Below, piece after piece: positions 49,708-58,362 of a stretch of DNA of 64,000 nucleotides. Made by a program: the position numbers and the translations under genes. The stretch is taken from assembly GCA_038252255.1 (NCBI GenBank), contig JBBSAM010000006.1:62001-126000 (forward strand). The letters are read 5' to 3'. The notes beneath the pieces are model-generated. The model searched no databases and was not told the DNA's origin. It saw nothing but the letters and a program-made list of their open reading frames with translations. This DNA is from Chersky-806 sp038252255 (lineage in GTDB: Bacteria > Actinomycetota > Acidimicrobiia > IMCC26256 > JAENVU01). Positions within the stretch are counted from its first letter, which is position 1; every line of letters begins with the position of its first letter.

Positions 49708-50747
49708 CACTCGACCTCGACCGTGCGACCGCCGCGCCACGCCCGCAGGACCAGCGCTTCGCCCTTGAGCGCGCCGTGGTCCCAGTCTCCGAAGCCCATC
49801 GTCGTACCCGCCTTCCCGCTGGCCGCCGGAAGCCGCTTCACCCGCTCGAGCCCGTCGCGCACCGACGGTGCGGTCCGCTCGTCGGCGAGGACGATCCCTT
49901 CGCCGAGCAGGCGCCCGATGTCGAACGCGGCAACACCGATCGGGCTCGCGGCATGCATGCGGGAACGCTCCCGCAGGGCGGCACGAACGGGGTTGCCGTC
50001 GCTGACCGTGTCCACGTACACCCAGTCCTCGAAGCCGCTCCGCCAGTCCGGGCGCGCGTAGCCGAACATCAGCGCCGAGTTGGTGACGACCGGTCCGGTC
50101 CAGCCCACGGCTTCCACGCCGAGCGCCACCGCCCGGGCTGCCACCCCCAACCCGAGGTAGAGCAGCGCGTCGGGCTCGACCGCGAGCGCGGCCTCGACGT
50201 CCGCGCGCAGATCCTCCGCGAGCGGCGACACGGAGCTGCGAAACGCGAGCTCGGGATCACCGCTCCGGGCGACCGCCCGGCCGAGCCAGAGGTCGTAGCT
50301 CGTGCCCACCGGCGTGTCGTCGAACAGGACGGCGATCCGATGGTGGCCGCGGGCGCGGAGGTGCTCGGCGAGGAGGACGGGCTCTTCTTCGAGCGAGCCG
50401 ACCTGGTAGTGGAACATGTGCTTCCCGCGGGTGAACGCACCGCCGGTGTAGTTGATGCAGGCGATCCCGGCCGTGTCGGCCAGGTCGCGCACGATGAGGC
50501 CGTTGTCGCTGATCGACGGGCCGACGATCGCGACGACCCCGGCGTCGACCAGCTCGTTGAACGATCCGATCACCGACTCCGCCGACCCCGCCGGCAGGCC
50601 GTCCGCCTGGCGGGCGATCAGGGAGACGCCGTCCCCGAGTCGTTCGTCCACGCGTTGCTCTTCGAAGCCGATCCGCAGGCCGTCTTCGAAGTACCGGCCG
50701 CCGTCACCTTGCGGGAAGTCGTAGAGCACACCTACCGGCACGGTCAC
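49707..50747 (-). CDS. Peripla_BP_6-type binding protein without signal peptide
   Basis: A 346-aa protein with the complete fold of branched-chain amino acid/amide-binding proteins: VGVLYDFPQGDGGRYFEDGL, VAIVGPSISDNGLIVRDLAD, GHHRIAVLFDDTPVGTSYDL. It begins straight with the first strand at GTG 50747 (GGGGACGGAAG upstream) and has no signal sequence, so it is probably intracellular. No permease or ATPase genes are nearby. It sits in an operon with two CoA-transferases and a SnoaL protein, suggesting ligand sensing or binding of the pathway substrate rather than uptake. Confidence 0.8.
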   Translation of the reverse strand: MTVPVGVLYDFPQGDGGRYFEDGLRIGFEEQRVDERLGDGVSLIARQADGLPAGSAESVIGSFNELVDAGVVAIVGPSISDNGLIVRDLADTAGIACINYTGGAFTRGKHMFHYQVGSLEEEPVLLAEHLRARGHHRIAVLFDDTPVGTSYDLWLGRAVARSGDPELAFRSSVSPLAEDLRADVEAALAVEPDALLYLGLGVAARAVALGVEAVGWTGPVVTNSALMFGYARPDWRSGFEDWVYVDTVSDGNPVRAALRERSRMHAASPIGVAAFDIGRLLGEGIVLADERTAPSVRDGLERVKRLPAASGKAGTTMGFGDWDHGALKGEALVLRAWRGGRTVEVE

Positions 50748-50763
50748 GGCTTCCGTCCCCAGA

Positions 50764-51903
50764 TCATGCTCGTTGCTCCAGCTCGGTCAGGACCTCGTCG
50801 GTGTGCTCGCCGAGGCGCGGTGGGGGACGGTCGAAGCGGAACGGTGACCCGTTGGCCAGGATCGGCGCGCCGCTGTGGGTGACGCCGTCGATGTCGACGA
50901 AGTGGCCGCGGGCGATCAGATGCCGGTCGTCGAGTGCCTCGTCCGGCGCGCGGATCACACCCCACGGGAGTCCGGCCTCCTGCCCCAGCCGGAAGAGCTC
51001 CTCACCGTCGTGACGCTCGGCGAGGCGTTGCGTCGCGGCCATGAGCTCGCCGTAGCCGCGGGCGCGGTGGCGGGGGTCCTCGAACGCGGGATCGGAGAGC
51101 GGACCAGCCACCCCGTCCGCCTCGAGCAGCGTAAGAAGATGCGCGAACACGTGCGGGCCGAGGAAGTCGGGGATGAGCGCAGCGACCTGCTTGCCGTCCC
51201 GAGCCGTCACGGTGGGGTGCCGGAACCGGGCCATCGGCGAACCCGTGCAGAGATAGGTCATGACGTGCCACTCGGTCATCGACGCGGAGGCCTGGTGGGC
51301 CGAGACGTCGATGAGCTGGCCCTCACCGGTTCGGTCCCGGTGCTCGAGCGCGGCGAGCACCGCGATCGCGCCGTAGGTCGCGGCCGTCAGCCACGCTTGG
51401 TCGCCCCAGCACGCGAGCGGCGGATCATCTGTCCCGTACCCGCACACGGCCATGGACCCGCCGAGCGCCATGAGCACGAGGTCGTCGGCGAGGTAGCCGG
51501 ACCACGGGCCGGTCAGCCCGAACGGGGTGATCGCGCAGCTGATCACGGCCGGGTTCTGCACCGCGAGTGCTTCGTGGTCGAGACCGCGTGCGGCCGCTTC
51601 ACCCGCTCGCAGAGTGTGGATCACCACATCGGCGGAAGCACAGATACGCCGGATCGTGTCGTCGTCGCGAACGACCACGGACCGCTTGCCGACGTTGAAG
51701 TGCCAGTAGTTGAGGCTGGCGTCGAGATCGCCGTCGCGACCGTCGACGTACGGGCCGGCGTGCCGGCTGGGCGCACCGTCGCTCGGCTCGAGCTTGACCA
51801 CGTCCGCGCCGAGCCCGGCGAGCAGGCGCCCGCAGTACTCGACCGGCTCGTCCACGAGCTCGACGACGCGGAGCCCGCCGAGCGCGCCGGCACCTGTGCT
51901 CAT
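50764..51903 (-). CDS. CaiB/BaiF family (class III) CoA-transferase 1
   Basis: A 379-aa class III CoA-transferase: LGGLRVVELVDEPVEYCGRL, GLGADVVKLEPSDGAPSRHA, LNYWHFNVGKRSVVV, FGLTGPWSGYLADDL. The catalytic Asp is expected after the NVGKRS block at the ADDL region. These enzymes move CoA between an acid and a thioester. Its start at 51903 overlaps the stop of the second CoA-transferase as ATGA. Two paralogues in one operon suggest a heteromer or two sequential steps. Confidence 0.88.
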   Translation of the reverse strand: MSTGAGALGGLRVVELVDEPVEYCGRLLAGLGADVVKLEPSDGAPSRHAGPYVDGRDGDLDASLNYWHFNVGKRSVVVRDDDTIRRICASADVVIHTLRAGEAAARGLDHEALAVQNPAVISCAITPFGLTGPWSGYLADDLVLMALGGSMAVCGYGTDDPPLACWGDQAWLTAATYGAIAVLAALEHRDRTGEGQLIDVSAHQASASMTEWHVMTYLCTGSPMARFRHPTVTARDGKQVAALIPDFLGPHVFAHLLTLLEADGVAGPLSDPAFEDPRHRARGYGELMAATQRLAERHDGEELFRLGQEAGLPWGVIRAPDEALDDRHLIARGHFVDIDGVTHSGAPILANGSPFRFDRPPPRLGEHTDEVLTELEQRA

Positions 51904-53207
51904 TGCAGCGCTCCGGCTTCGTGCAGGCCGGCGATCTCGGCGTCGGAGAGGTCGAGCACGTCTCGCAGGATGGCGTCGCAATCCTCCCCCAGGTCCGGCG
52001 GCCCCCGATGGATCGTGCCGCCGGTCCGCGGTGGTGTCTCGGACATCTCGAACGGAACCCCTTCGAGGGGGAGCTCGCCGACCTCGGTGCTCGCCAGTGT
52101 CGTGAAGTGCCCGCGGGCGGCGAGCTGGGGGTCGCGCTCGACGCGATCGGCCGCATCCTGCACTGCACCCGCCGGCACTCCGGCCCGTTGGAGCAGCTCC
52201 ATCACGTCGTAGCGGTCACGCGTCGCCGCCCACGCGGCGACGAACGCGTCGAGCTCGTCGGCGTTCTCGACCCGGCTCGCGAGCGTGGCGAAGCGCGCGT
52301 CCGCGGTCCACGTGGGATGACCGAGTGCGGCGACGAACGCCTGCCAGTGCGCTTCGGTGCTGCACGAGATCACGACCCAACGATCGTCGCCGAGCGCCCG
52401 GTAGGCGCCCTGCGGCGCACCGCCGCGCCGGTTCCCCGGCGGAAAGCCCGCTCGCCTGGAGGACCGCCCGTTGACCGTGCGGTCGAGCAGGAGCGCACCG
52501 CCGAGCGCCGTCGCCGGCTCGAGCTGCGACACGTCCACGTGCTGGCCCTCACCGGTCGCGCGCCGGTATGCGAGTGCGGTGAGCACGCCGAACGCGCCGA
52601 GGTACCCGCCGACGTGATCGAGGTAGCTGAACGACCAGCCCGCCGGCTCGCGGTCGGGCAGCCCGACGAGGTGCGTGAGCCCGGTGAGCGCCTGCGCGGT
52701 CGGTCCCATGGTGACGTAGTGCGCGTCGGGTCCGACATGGCCGTAGCCGCACATCGAGACGTAGATGATGTCCGGGCGCAGCTCGCGCAACGTCTCGTAG
52801 CCGAGCCCCCACCGGGCCAGCGTCCCCGCCGCGAAGCTCTCGGTGACGACGTCGCTCTGCTCGACGAGACGGCGAAGCACGTCGAGGCCCGCAGGGTTGC
52901 GCGCGTCGACGGCGATGCTGCGCTTCCCGCCGGTGTTGTACTTGTAGAAGATGCCGCCGCGGTTCGGGCTCTGCATCTTCTGCGCCTGCGCGAGCGTCGC
53001 TCCGCCGAAACCCTTCCCGACCTCACCGGGCTCCGGTACGAACGGCGGCATCACCCGGATCGGGTCCGGGCGGGTCGTGCTCTCGACGCGGATGACCTCG
53101 GCGCCGAGGCACCCGAGGATCATCGTGGCCTGCGAACCGAACCCGAGCCGGCAGAAGTCGAGGACGCGCACCCCGTCCAGGGCTCCGGGGCTCGCCGCAT
53201 CCACCAT
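51900..53207 (-). CDS. CaiB/BaiF family (class III) CoA-transferase 2
   Basis: A 435-aa class III CoA-transferase: LDGVRVLDFCRLGFGSQATM, CLGAEVIRVESTTRPDPIRV, YNTGGKRSIAVDARNPAG, and GEGQHVDVSQLEPATALGGA. It is longer than its neighbour by about 55 residues, mainly at an insertion near residues 50-85. Start at 53207 (MVDAASPGALDG) because a leaderless-type TAGTTT lies 7 nt upstream; the longer frame to 53378 overlaps the divergent gene and is shadow. First gene of the - strand operon. Confidence 0.88.
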   Translation of the reverse strand: MVDAASPGALDGVRVLDFCRLGFGSQATMILGCLGAEVIRVESTTRPDPIRVMPPFVPEPGEVGKGFGGATLAQAQKMQSPNRGGIFYKYNTGGKRSIAVDARNPAGLDVLRRLVEQSDVVTESFAAGTLARWGLGYETLRELRPDIIYVSMCGYGHVGPDAHYVTMGPTAQALTGLTHLVGLPDREPAGWSFSYLDHVGGYLGAFGVLTALAYRRATGEGQHVDVSQLEPATALGGALLLDRTVNGRSSRRAGFPPGNRRGGAPQGAYRALGDDRWVVISCSTEAHWQAFVAALGHPTWTADARFATLASRVENADELDAFVAAWAATRDRYDVMELLQRAGVPAGAVQDAADRVERDPQLAARGHFTTLASTEVGELPLEGVPFEMSETPPRTGGTIHRGPPDLGEDCDAILRDVLDLSDAEIAGLHEAGALQ

Positions 53208-53214
53208 GGCCCGG

Positions 53215-53224
53215 AAACTAGCCT
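53215..53224. promoter_or_regulatory. back-to-back -10 boxes for two divergent catabolic operons
   Basis: On the - strand TAGTTT (53215-53220) is 7 nt before the CoA-transferase start; on the + strand TAGCCT (53219-53224) is 56 nt before the amidohydrolase ATG at 53281. The two boxes share the central CTAG tetranucleotide at 53218-53221. A regulator bound here would control both operons together. Confidence 0.45.
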
Positions 53225-53280
53225 CGCCCCAGCGCGGCGACCCAAGATGGCGCCGACGGGTGACGCAGAGGGGGCGTGTC

Positions 53281-54561
53281 ATGCAGATCGACGACATGAT
53301 CATGGTCAGCGTCGATGACCACGTCGTCGAGCCGCCGGACATGTTCGAACGGCACCTCCCCGCGCGCTGGCACGACATCGCGCCACGGGTGGAACGCCGC
53401 GCCGACGGTAGCGACGTGTGGATCTACGACGGCAACGAGATTCCGAACATCGGGCTCAACGCGGTCGCCGGCCGGCCGCCCGACGAGTACGGCATGGAGC
53501 CGACGTCATTCGAGGAGATCCGCTCGGGCTGCTTCGACATCGGTGACCGGGTCCGGGACATGGACGTCAACGGTGTGCTCGGCTCGATGTGCTTCCCGTC
53601 GTTCCCGAACCTCTGCGGCCAGCTGTTCAGCCGGTCCTCGGACCTGGACGCGGGGCTCGCGGTCCTGCAGGCCTACAACGACTGGCACATCGACGAGTGG
53701 TGCGCGAGCGCACCGGGCCGGTTCATCCCGCTCATGCTGCCGCCGATCTGGGACCCGGAGGCGATGGCCGCGGAGGTGCGGCGCAACGCGGCGAAGGGCT
53801 GTCATGCCGTCTCGTTCTCGGAGAACCCGTCGCATCTGAAGCTGCCGAGCTTCCACGACGCGCACTGGGACCCGTTCTGGCAGGCATGCGTCGACGAGGG
53901 AACGATCGTGTGCCTGCACATCGGCTCGTCGTCGCGTCTCGTGATGACTGCGCGTGACGCGCCGATCGACGTGCTCATCACGCTGCAGCCGATCAACATC
54001 GTGCAGGCGGCCGCCGACCTGCTCTGGTCACCGGTGCTGCGCAAGTTCCCCGAGCTCCAGGTCGCGCTGTCCGAGGGCGGCATCGGGTGGATCCCGTACT
54101 TCTGCGACCGCGTGGACTGGATCTACACGCGCCATCATCAGTGGACCGGTCAGGACTTCGGCGGGAAGCTCCCGAGCGAGGTGTTCCTCGAGCGCGTGGT
54201 CCTGTGCTTCATCGACGACCCCGCGGGTGTCGCCAACCTCGATCGCATGGACGTGGACCGCATCTGTTGGGAAGGCGACTACCCGCACTCCGACTCCACC
54301 TGGCCCGTCTCGCCCGAGACGCTGTGGCCCGCGGTCGAGAACCTGTCCGACGACCTGATCAACAAGATCACGTACGAGAACGCGCTCCGGCACTTCCGGT
54401 TCGATCCGTTCCGCCATCGCGATCGGGATATGTGCACGGTCGGCGCGTTGCGCGCCCAGGCCACCGACGTGGATGTCACGCCGCGCTCGGTCGCACCGCG
54501 GCTGGAGCGCAAGACCGGCGCCGCGGACCTGATCGGAACCGCCGACCGGGGGAAGCGTTGA
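53281..54561 (+). CDS. amidohydrolase 2 family metal-dependent hydrolase/decarboxylase
   Basis: A 426-aa TIM-barrel protein of the amidohydrolase_2 (ACMSD-like) family. Metal motif DxHVxEPP occurs as VDDHVVEPPDMFERHLP (Asp12, His14), with later blocks VCLHIGSSSRL, VALSEGGIGWIPYFCDRVDW and CWEGDYPHSDSTWP. Actinobacterial homologues are found in lipid, sterol and aromatic catabolic clusters, where they hydrate, hydrolyse or decarboxylate. ATG 53281 follows AGAGGGGGCG. Confidence 0.87.
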   Translation: MQIDDMIMVSVDDHVVEPPDMFERHLPARWHDIAPRVERRADGSDVWIYDGNEIPNIGLNAVAGRPPDEYGMEPTSFEEIRSGCFDIGDRVRDMDVNGVLGSMCFPSFPNLCGQLFSRSSDLDAGLAVLQAYNDWHIDEWCASAPGRFIPLMLPPIWDPEAMAAEVRRNAAKGCHAVSFSENPSHLKLPSFHDAHWDPFWQACVDEGTIVCLHIGSSSRLVMTARDAPIDVLITLQPINIVQAAADLLWSPVLRKFPELQVALSEGGIGWIPYFCDRVDWIYTRHHQWTGQDFGGKLPSEVFLERVVLCFIDDPAGVANLDRMDVDRICWEGDYPHSDSTWPVSPETLWPAVENLSDDLINKITYENALRHFRFDPFRHRDRDMCTVGALRAQATDVDVTPRSVAPRLERKTGAADLIGTADRGKR

Positions 54562-55718
54562 GCCCGAGCTCCGGGAGGCGGGCAGTCATCGTCGGTGCGG
54601 CCACCTCGGATTACCCCGTGCTGCCCGACCGGGCCGAGACCGAGGTGCACGTCCAGGCCGCGGAGCGGGCGCTCGCCGACGCCGGGCTGACCTTCGACGA
54701 CGTCGACGGCTACGCGACGGTCGGCTACTTCCCGATGTACTGCGTCGGGATGTGCGAGTACCTCGGGATCCATCCGCAGTGGATCGACGAGACGAACATC
54801 GGCGGGGCTTCGTTCGAGGTGCACGTCGAGCACGCCGCGCGCGCGGTCGAGGCCGGAGCCTGCGACGTCGTCCTGATCACGTACGGCAGCGTTCAGCTCT
54901 CCGCGATGGGCCGGCGCATCGGTGGGCGCGGCGGGACCGTCAGCGCGACGCAGGCATGGGATGCGATGTGGGGCAACACCCTGGTCGGGGCCTACGCGCT
55001 CGCGGCGACGCGCCACATGGCCGAGTACGGCACGACCGCGGATCAGCTGGCCGAGATCGCGGTCACGTTCCGCCGCCACGCAGGCTTCAACCCGCAGGCG
55101 CAGTACCGCGACCCGATCAGCGTGGACGACGTCCTGTCGTCCCGCATGGTCGCTGACCCGTTGCACATGCTCGATTGTTGCGTCGTGTCCGACGGCGGGG
55201 GAGCGTGCGTCGTCACGACCGAAGGGCGAGCCCGGGACCTGCCGGGCCGGCCCGTGTACGTCCTCGGGGGTGCGCACGCGCTGACGCACGCGCTCAATGT
55301 CTCGCAGTCGCCTGATCTCACCGTGAGCGCGGCGGCCCAGTCGGCGCCGCTCGCGCTGCGGCGCGCGGGCGTGACGCTCGAGGACGTCGACGTGCTGCAG
55401 CTCTACGACTCCTTCACGATCACCGTCCTGCTCACGCTCGAGGACCTCGGCTTCTGCGCGAAGGGAGAGGGCGGCTCGTTCGTGGAGAACGGCCGGCTCG
55501 CGTTCGACGGGCCGCTGCCCACCAACACCGATGGTGGCGGCCTCTCGGCCTGCCACCCGGGGATGCGGGGCATGTTCCTGATCGTGGAGGCCGTGCGCCA
55601 GCTCCGCGGCCAGGCGGGGCCGACGCAGGTGCCGGACGCCGAGATCGCACTGGTGCACGGCACCGGCGGGATGCTCTCCACCGGCGCGACCCTGCTGCTC
55701 GGAACGGAGGCACCGTGA
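54558..55718 (+). CDS. thiolase-fold protein lacking the usual nucleophilic Cys (Ltp2-like)
   Basis: A 386-aa SCP2-thiolase-superfamily protein: AVIVGAATSDYPVLPDR, NIGGASFEVHVEHAARAVEA, LQLYDSFTITVLLTLEDLGF, SACHPGMRGMFLIVEAVRQL, VHGTGGMLSTGATLLLG. The position that normally holds the acylated Cys reads GGAS, as in Ltp2-type retro-aldolases. The start is TTG 54558, overlapping the amidohydrolase stop as TTGA, with GGGGGAAG just upstream. The following DUF35 gene is the expected partner, so side-chain aldol cleavage is more likely than thiolysis. Confidence 0.8.
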   Translation: MSPSSGRRAVIVGAATSDYPVLPDRAETEVHVQAAERALADAGLTFDDVDGYATVGYFPMYCVGMCEYLGIHPQWIDETNIGGASFEVHVEHAARAVEAGACDVVLITYGSVQLSAMGRRIGGRGGTVSATQAWDAMWGNTLVGAYALAATRHMAEYGTTADQLAEIAVTFRRHAGFNPQAQYRDPISVDDVLSSRMVADPLHMLDCCVVSDGGGACVVTTEGRARDLPGRPVYVLGGAHALTHALNVSQSPDLTVSAAAQSAPLALRRAGVTLEDVDVLQLYDSFTITVLLTLEDLGFCAKGEGGSFVENGRLAFDGPLPTNTDGGGLSACHPGMRGMFLIVEAVRQLRGQAGPTQVPDAEIALVHGTGGMLSTGATLLLGTEAP

Positions 55719-56164
55719 GTGCAGCCCGCCCGGTGCACGAGCCACCGCCGCTGCCCGAGAAGGCCAAGCCGCGCGAAGGCCCGCCGCCGGATCTCGAGCA
55801 GGCGCCGTACTGGGCCGCGACGCTCGAAGGGCGGCTCCTGATCCAGCGCTGCGTCCCCCACGGTCACGCACAGCTCTACCCGCGCGCCCACTGCATCACG
55901 TGTCGCGGTCCGGTCGAGTGGGAGGACGCCTCCGGTTTCGGCACGGTGTACTCCTTCACCGTGCTGCGCCAGCACCACTCGCGCTCGCTACGCCATCTGC
56001 TCCCGCTCGTCGTCGCGCTCGTCGATCTCGACGAGGGGCCGCGGCTCATGACGAACCTGGTGCACGTCGAGCCGGAGGCAGTCGAGGTCGGGATGCGGGT
56101 CGAGGTCTACTTCGAGCGCGTCTCCGACACCGCCGCCCTCCCCATGTTCACCCCGGCGGGCTAG
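55715..56164 (+). CDS. DUF35 OB-fold/zinc-ribbon acyl-CoA-associated protein
   Basis: A 149-aa DUF35 protein. The rubredoxin-like N-terminal ribbon keeps Cys residues in QRCVPHGHAQLYPRAHCITC and the OB-fold follows (GTVYSFTVLRQHHSRSLRHL, VGMRVEVYFERV). GTG 55715 overlaps the stop of the thiolase-fold gene as GTGA. DUF35 proteins bind thiolase-like partners and guide acyl-CoA binding, as in the Ltp2 system. It ends in a CTAG shared with the convergent GNAT gene. Confidence 0.87.
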   Translation: MSAARPVHEPPPLPEKAKPREGPPPDLEQAPYWAATLEGRLLIQRCVPHGHAQLYPRAHCITCRGPVEWEDASGFGTVYSFTVLRQHHSRSLRHLLPLVVALVDLDEGPRLMTNLVHVEPEAVEVGMRVEVYFERVSDTAALPMFTPAG

Positions 56165-56691
56165 AGGCTCCTGCCGTACTGGACCGCGGCCCGCTCGACC
56201 GCTTCGCCGGTGAGCCAGTTCGTCAACCGCTCGCGCTTCTCGTTCCCGGTGAGCCGGAACCCGGTCTTCTCGTAGAAGCTGCGGGCGCGGTGTGCGTCCT
56301 GCAGCGTCCAGAGCACGACCTCGGTCCAGGTGGCGGAAAGGATCGTGCAGGTCTCGGCCATCAGTGCGGCGGCGGCTCCCGTACCCCACGCCAACGGGTT
56401 GCTGTAGAAGCCGTGGATCTCACCCTTGGGCTCGTCGTCGCCGGCGGGCGCGCCGTGCGCGTACGCGAGCACGAGCCCGTCGAGCTCGGCGACGAGGATG
56501 AAGCTCGGCGCGATCAGGAGTGAGCCGATGGCGTCCGTCCACAGGATGCGGCGGCTGTCGGCCGCGCCCTGGAGGAACGGCTGCTCGAAGATGTGGCCAT
56601 ACCCGGCTTCCCAAGCCGAGCCGTGGGCCTCACCGATCGCCCGGGCATCCGCCTCGACCGCGTGGCGGATGCGCAGGACGGGCTCACTCAC
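56161..56691 (-). CDS. GNAT family N-acetyltransferase
   Basis: A 176-aa GNAT protein: LRIRHAVEADARAIGEAHGS, SFILVAELDGLVLAYAHG, HGFYSNPLAWGTGAAAALMA and the closing ARSFYEKTGFRLTG. GTG 56691 overlaps the acyl-CoA ligase stop as GTGA, so it is translated after the ligase. Its stop codon shares CTAG (56161-56164) with the DUF35 gene. The substrate is unknown. Confidence 0.85.
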   Translation of the reverse strand: MSEPVLRIRHAVEADARAIGEAHGSAWEAGYGHIFEQPFLQGAADSRRILWTDAIGSLLIAPSFILVAELDGLVLAYAHGAPAGDDEPKGEIHGFYSNPLAWGTGAAAALMAETCTILSATWTEVVLWTLQDAHRARSFYEKTGFRLTGNEKRERLTNWLTGEAVERAAVQYGRSL

Positions 56692-58166
56692 TCCGTCATC
56701 TTGCCCCGCAGCCCCGCGGCCGTTGCGGCCAGCGCGACCTTGTCGAGCTTGCCGGCCGCGTTGCGGGGCAACGGCTCGGTGGCGAGCACCAGGACCCGGG
56801 GCTGCTTGTAATCCGCCAGCTGGTCGCCGAGGTGCGTGCGCAGATCTGCGAGCGTGAGCGGCGCGGCGCCGTCGCGCAGCCGGATGACGGCGGCGACGTC
56901 CTGGCCGAGGATCGCGTGGGGCACGCCGACGACGGCGCACTCGGCGACGTCGGCCAGCTCGTAGAGCGCGGCCTCCACCTCCGCCGACGCGACGTTGTAC
57001 CCGCCGCGGATGATCACGTCCTTGGCCCGGTCCACCACGTAGAGGAACCCGTCCTCGTCCAGTCGACCGAGGTCGCCGGTGTGCACCCACCCGTCGCGCC
57101 ACGTCCGCGCGGTTGCCTCCGGGTCGTTCCAGTAGCGACGCTCACCGGCCGGAAGGCGCAACGCGATCTCACCGACCTCACCTTCGGCGACCGTCGCGCC
57201 CGTGTCGTCCACGATGCGCACCTCGACCCCACGCATCGGCTTCCCGACGGAGCCCGGCCGGCGCGCCGCTTCACCGGGCGGGAGCACGCAGATGCTCCCA
57301 CCCCCCTCCGTCAACCCGTAGCCGTTGAGCAGCATCGCATTCGGAAGCAGCGCGCCGAGGCGCAGCACCGCGCCGGGCGGAGTCGCCGCACCGCCGAACA
57401 TCGCGATCGCGACCGAGCTCGTGTCGCGTCCCTCGAGCGCGCCCGATTCCAGCAGCAGCAGGATGTGCGCCGGCACCATGAGCAGCCACAGCGGTCGTTC
57501 GGTCTCGATGAGCTCGGCGAACCGGGGCGCGTCGAAGCGCGGCAGGACGTGCGCCGTGATCGCCAACCGCAGCGGGGTGAGGATGCCGCCCTGCACCCCC
57601 GTGAACGTGGCGAGCGGGATCGAGTGCAGGAGCGTCCCGCCGGCGTCGAGCGGGGCCATCGAGTGCTGCGAGCTGTTGGCGTGGGTCGACGAGACCCCAC
57701 GGGGGAGACCGGAGGTGCCGGAGGTATAGAAGATCTCCGACAGGTCGTCGGGTGAGAGCTCGACGGCGAGCGGCGGACCACTGGCGGCGGCGAGCTCGGC
57801 GCACGAGCGCGCGGGCACCCCGCGGATGCGGGCGGCCTCGGTGCCCGCGACCACGAGTCGAGCTCCGCTGTCCGCGAGCACGTGGTCGATCTCTCGCGCC
57901 GCGTACCGCGGGTTCACCGGCACGGCCGCGGCACCGGCGAGGTGGCACGCCACGTACGCGACTGCGAAATCGCACGCCTCTGCGTTGGTGAGCAGCAGCA
58001 CGACCCGGTCGCCGTGATGCACCCCTGCATCACGCATGCCCCGAGCCACGGCCGCCGCGGCCTGGTCCCATTCCCGGTACGTCAAGGACGGGCCTTGATC
58101 GACCAGCATCGCGATCCGGTCGCCGAACTGCGCGGCCCGGTCCGCCAGCTCCTCGATGATGAACAT
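56688..58166 (-). CDS. AMP-forming acyl-CoA ligase
   Basis: A 492-aa ANL-superfamily ligase that activates an acid with ATP and CoA. Motifs: EIFYTSGTSGLPRGVSSTHA (AMP loop), LLNGYGLTEGGG, WVHTGDLGRLDEDGFLYVVD, RAKDVIIRGGYNVASAEVE and the catalytic Lys in LPRNAAGKLDKVAL. The ATG at 58166 (MFIIEELADRAAQF) is used; a TTG at 58178 would add four residues. It probably supplies the CoA thioester used by the neighbouring CoA-transferase and thiolase-fold genes. Confidence 0.92.
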   Translation of the reverse strand: MFIIEELADRAAQFGDRIAMLVDQGPSLTYREWDQAAAAVARGMRDAGVHHGDRVVLLLTNAEACDFAVAYVACHLAGAAAVPVNPRYAAREIDHVLADSGARLVVAGTEAARIRGVPARSCAELAAASGPPLAVELSPDDLSEIFYTSGTSGLPRGVSSTHANSSQHSMAPLDAGGTLLHSIPLATFTGVQGGILTPLRLAITAHVLPRFDAPRFAELIETERPLWLLMVPAHILLLLESGALEGRDTSSVAIAMFGGAATPPGAVLRLGALLPNAMLLNGYGLTEGGGSICVLPPGEAARRPGSVGKPMRGVEVRIVDDTGATVAEGEVGEIALRLPAGERRYWNDPEATARTWRDGWVHTGDLGRLDEDGFLYVVDRAKDVIIRGGYNVASAEVEAALYELADVAECAVVGVPHAILGQDVAAVIRLRDGAAPLTLADLRTHLGDQLADYKQPRVLVLATEPLPRNAAGKLDKVALAATAAGLRGKMTE

Positions 58167-58362
58167 GTTGTTAGGCAATCACATGGCGGTTCCGACCCCC
58201 GCGGAGCACCGCTAAACTCCTCCGGATCGTCAGCGCGAAAGCTCGATCCTCCTGAAGGGCGACAGGTACTCATGGCACGGCGGGCGGAGCGGGGCGAAGC
58301 GGGCAGACCGCGGAGTGGGCGGGGCGTCGACACCAAGCCTCGGTGGCTGAGGACGTAGGCGC

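Noticed and set aside
58272..58358. 28-codon ORF (MARRAERGEAGRPRSGRG...) before the GIY-YIG-like gene
   Set aside because: It shares CCGCGGAGTGG with the nusA repeats and has a weak GAAGGG, but it does not overlap the next start and is single copy; too little to call.
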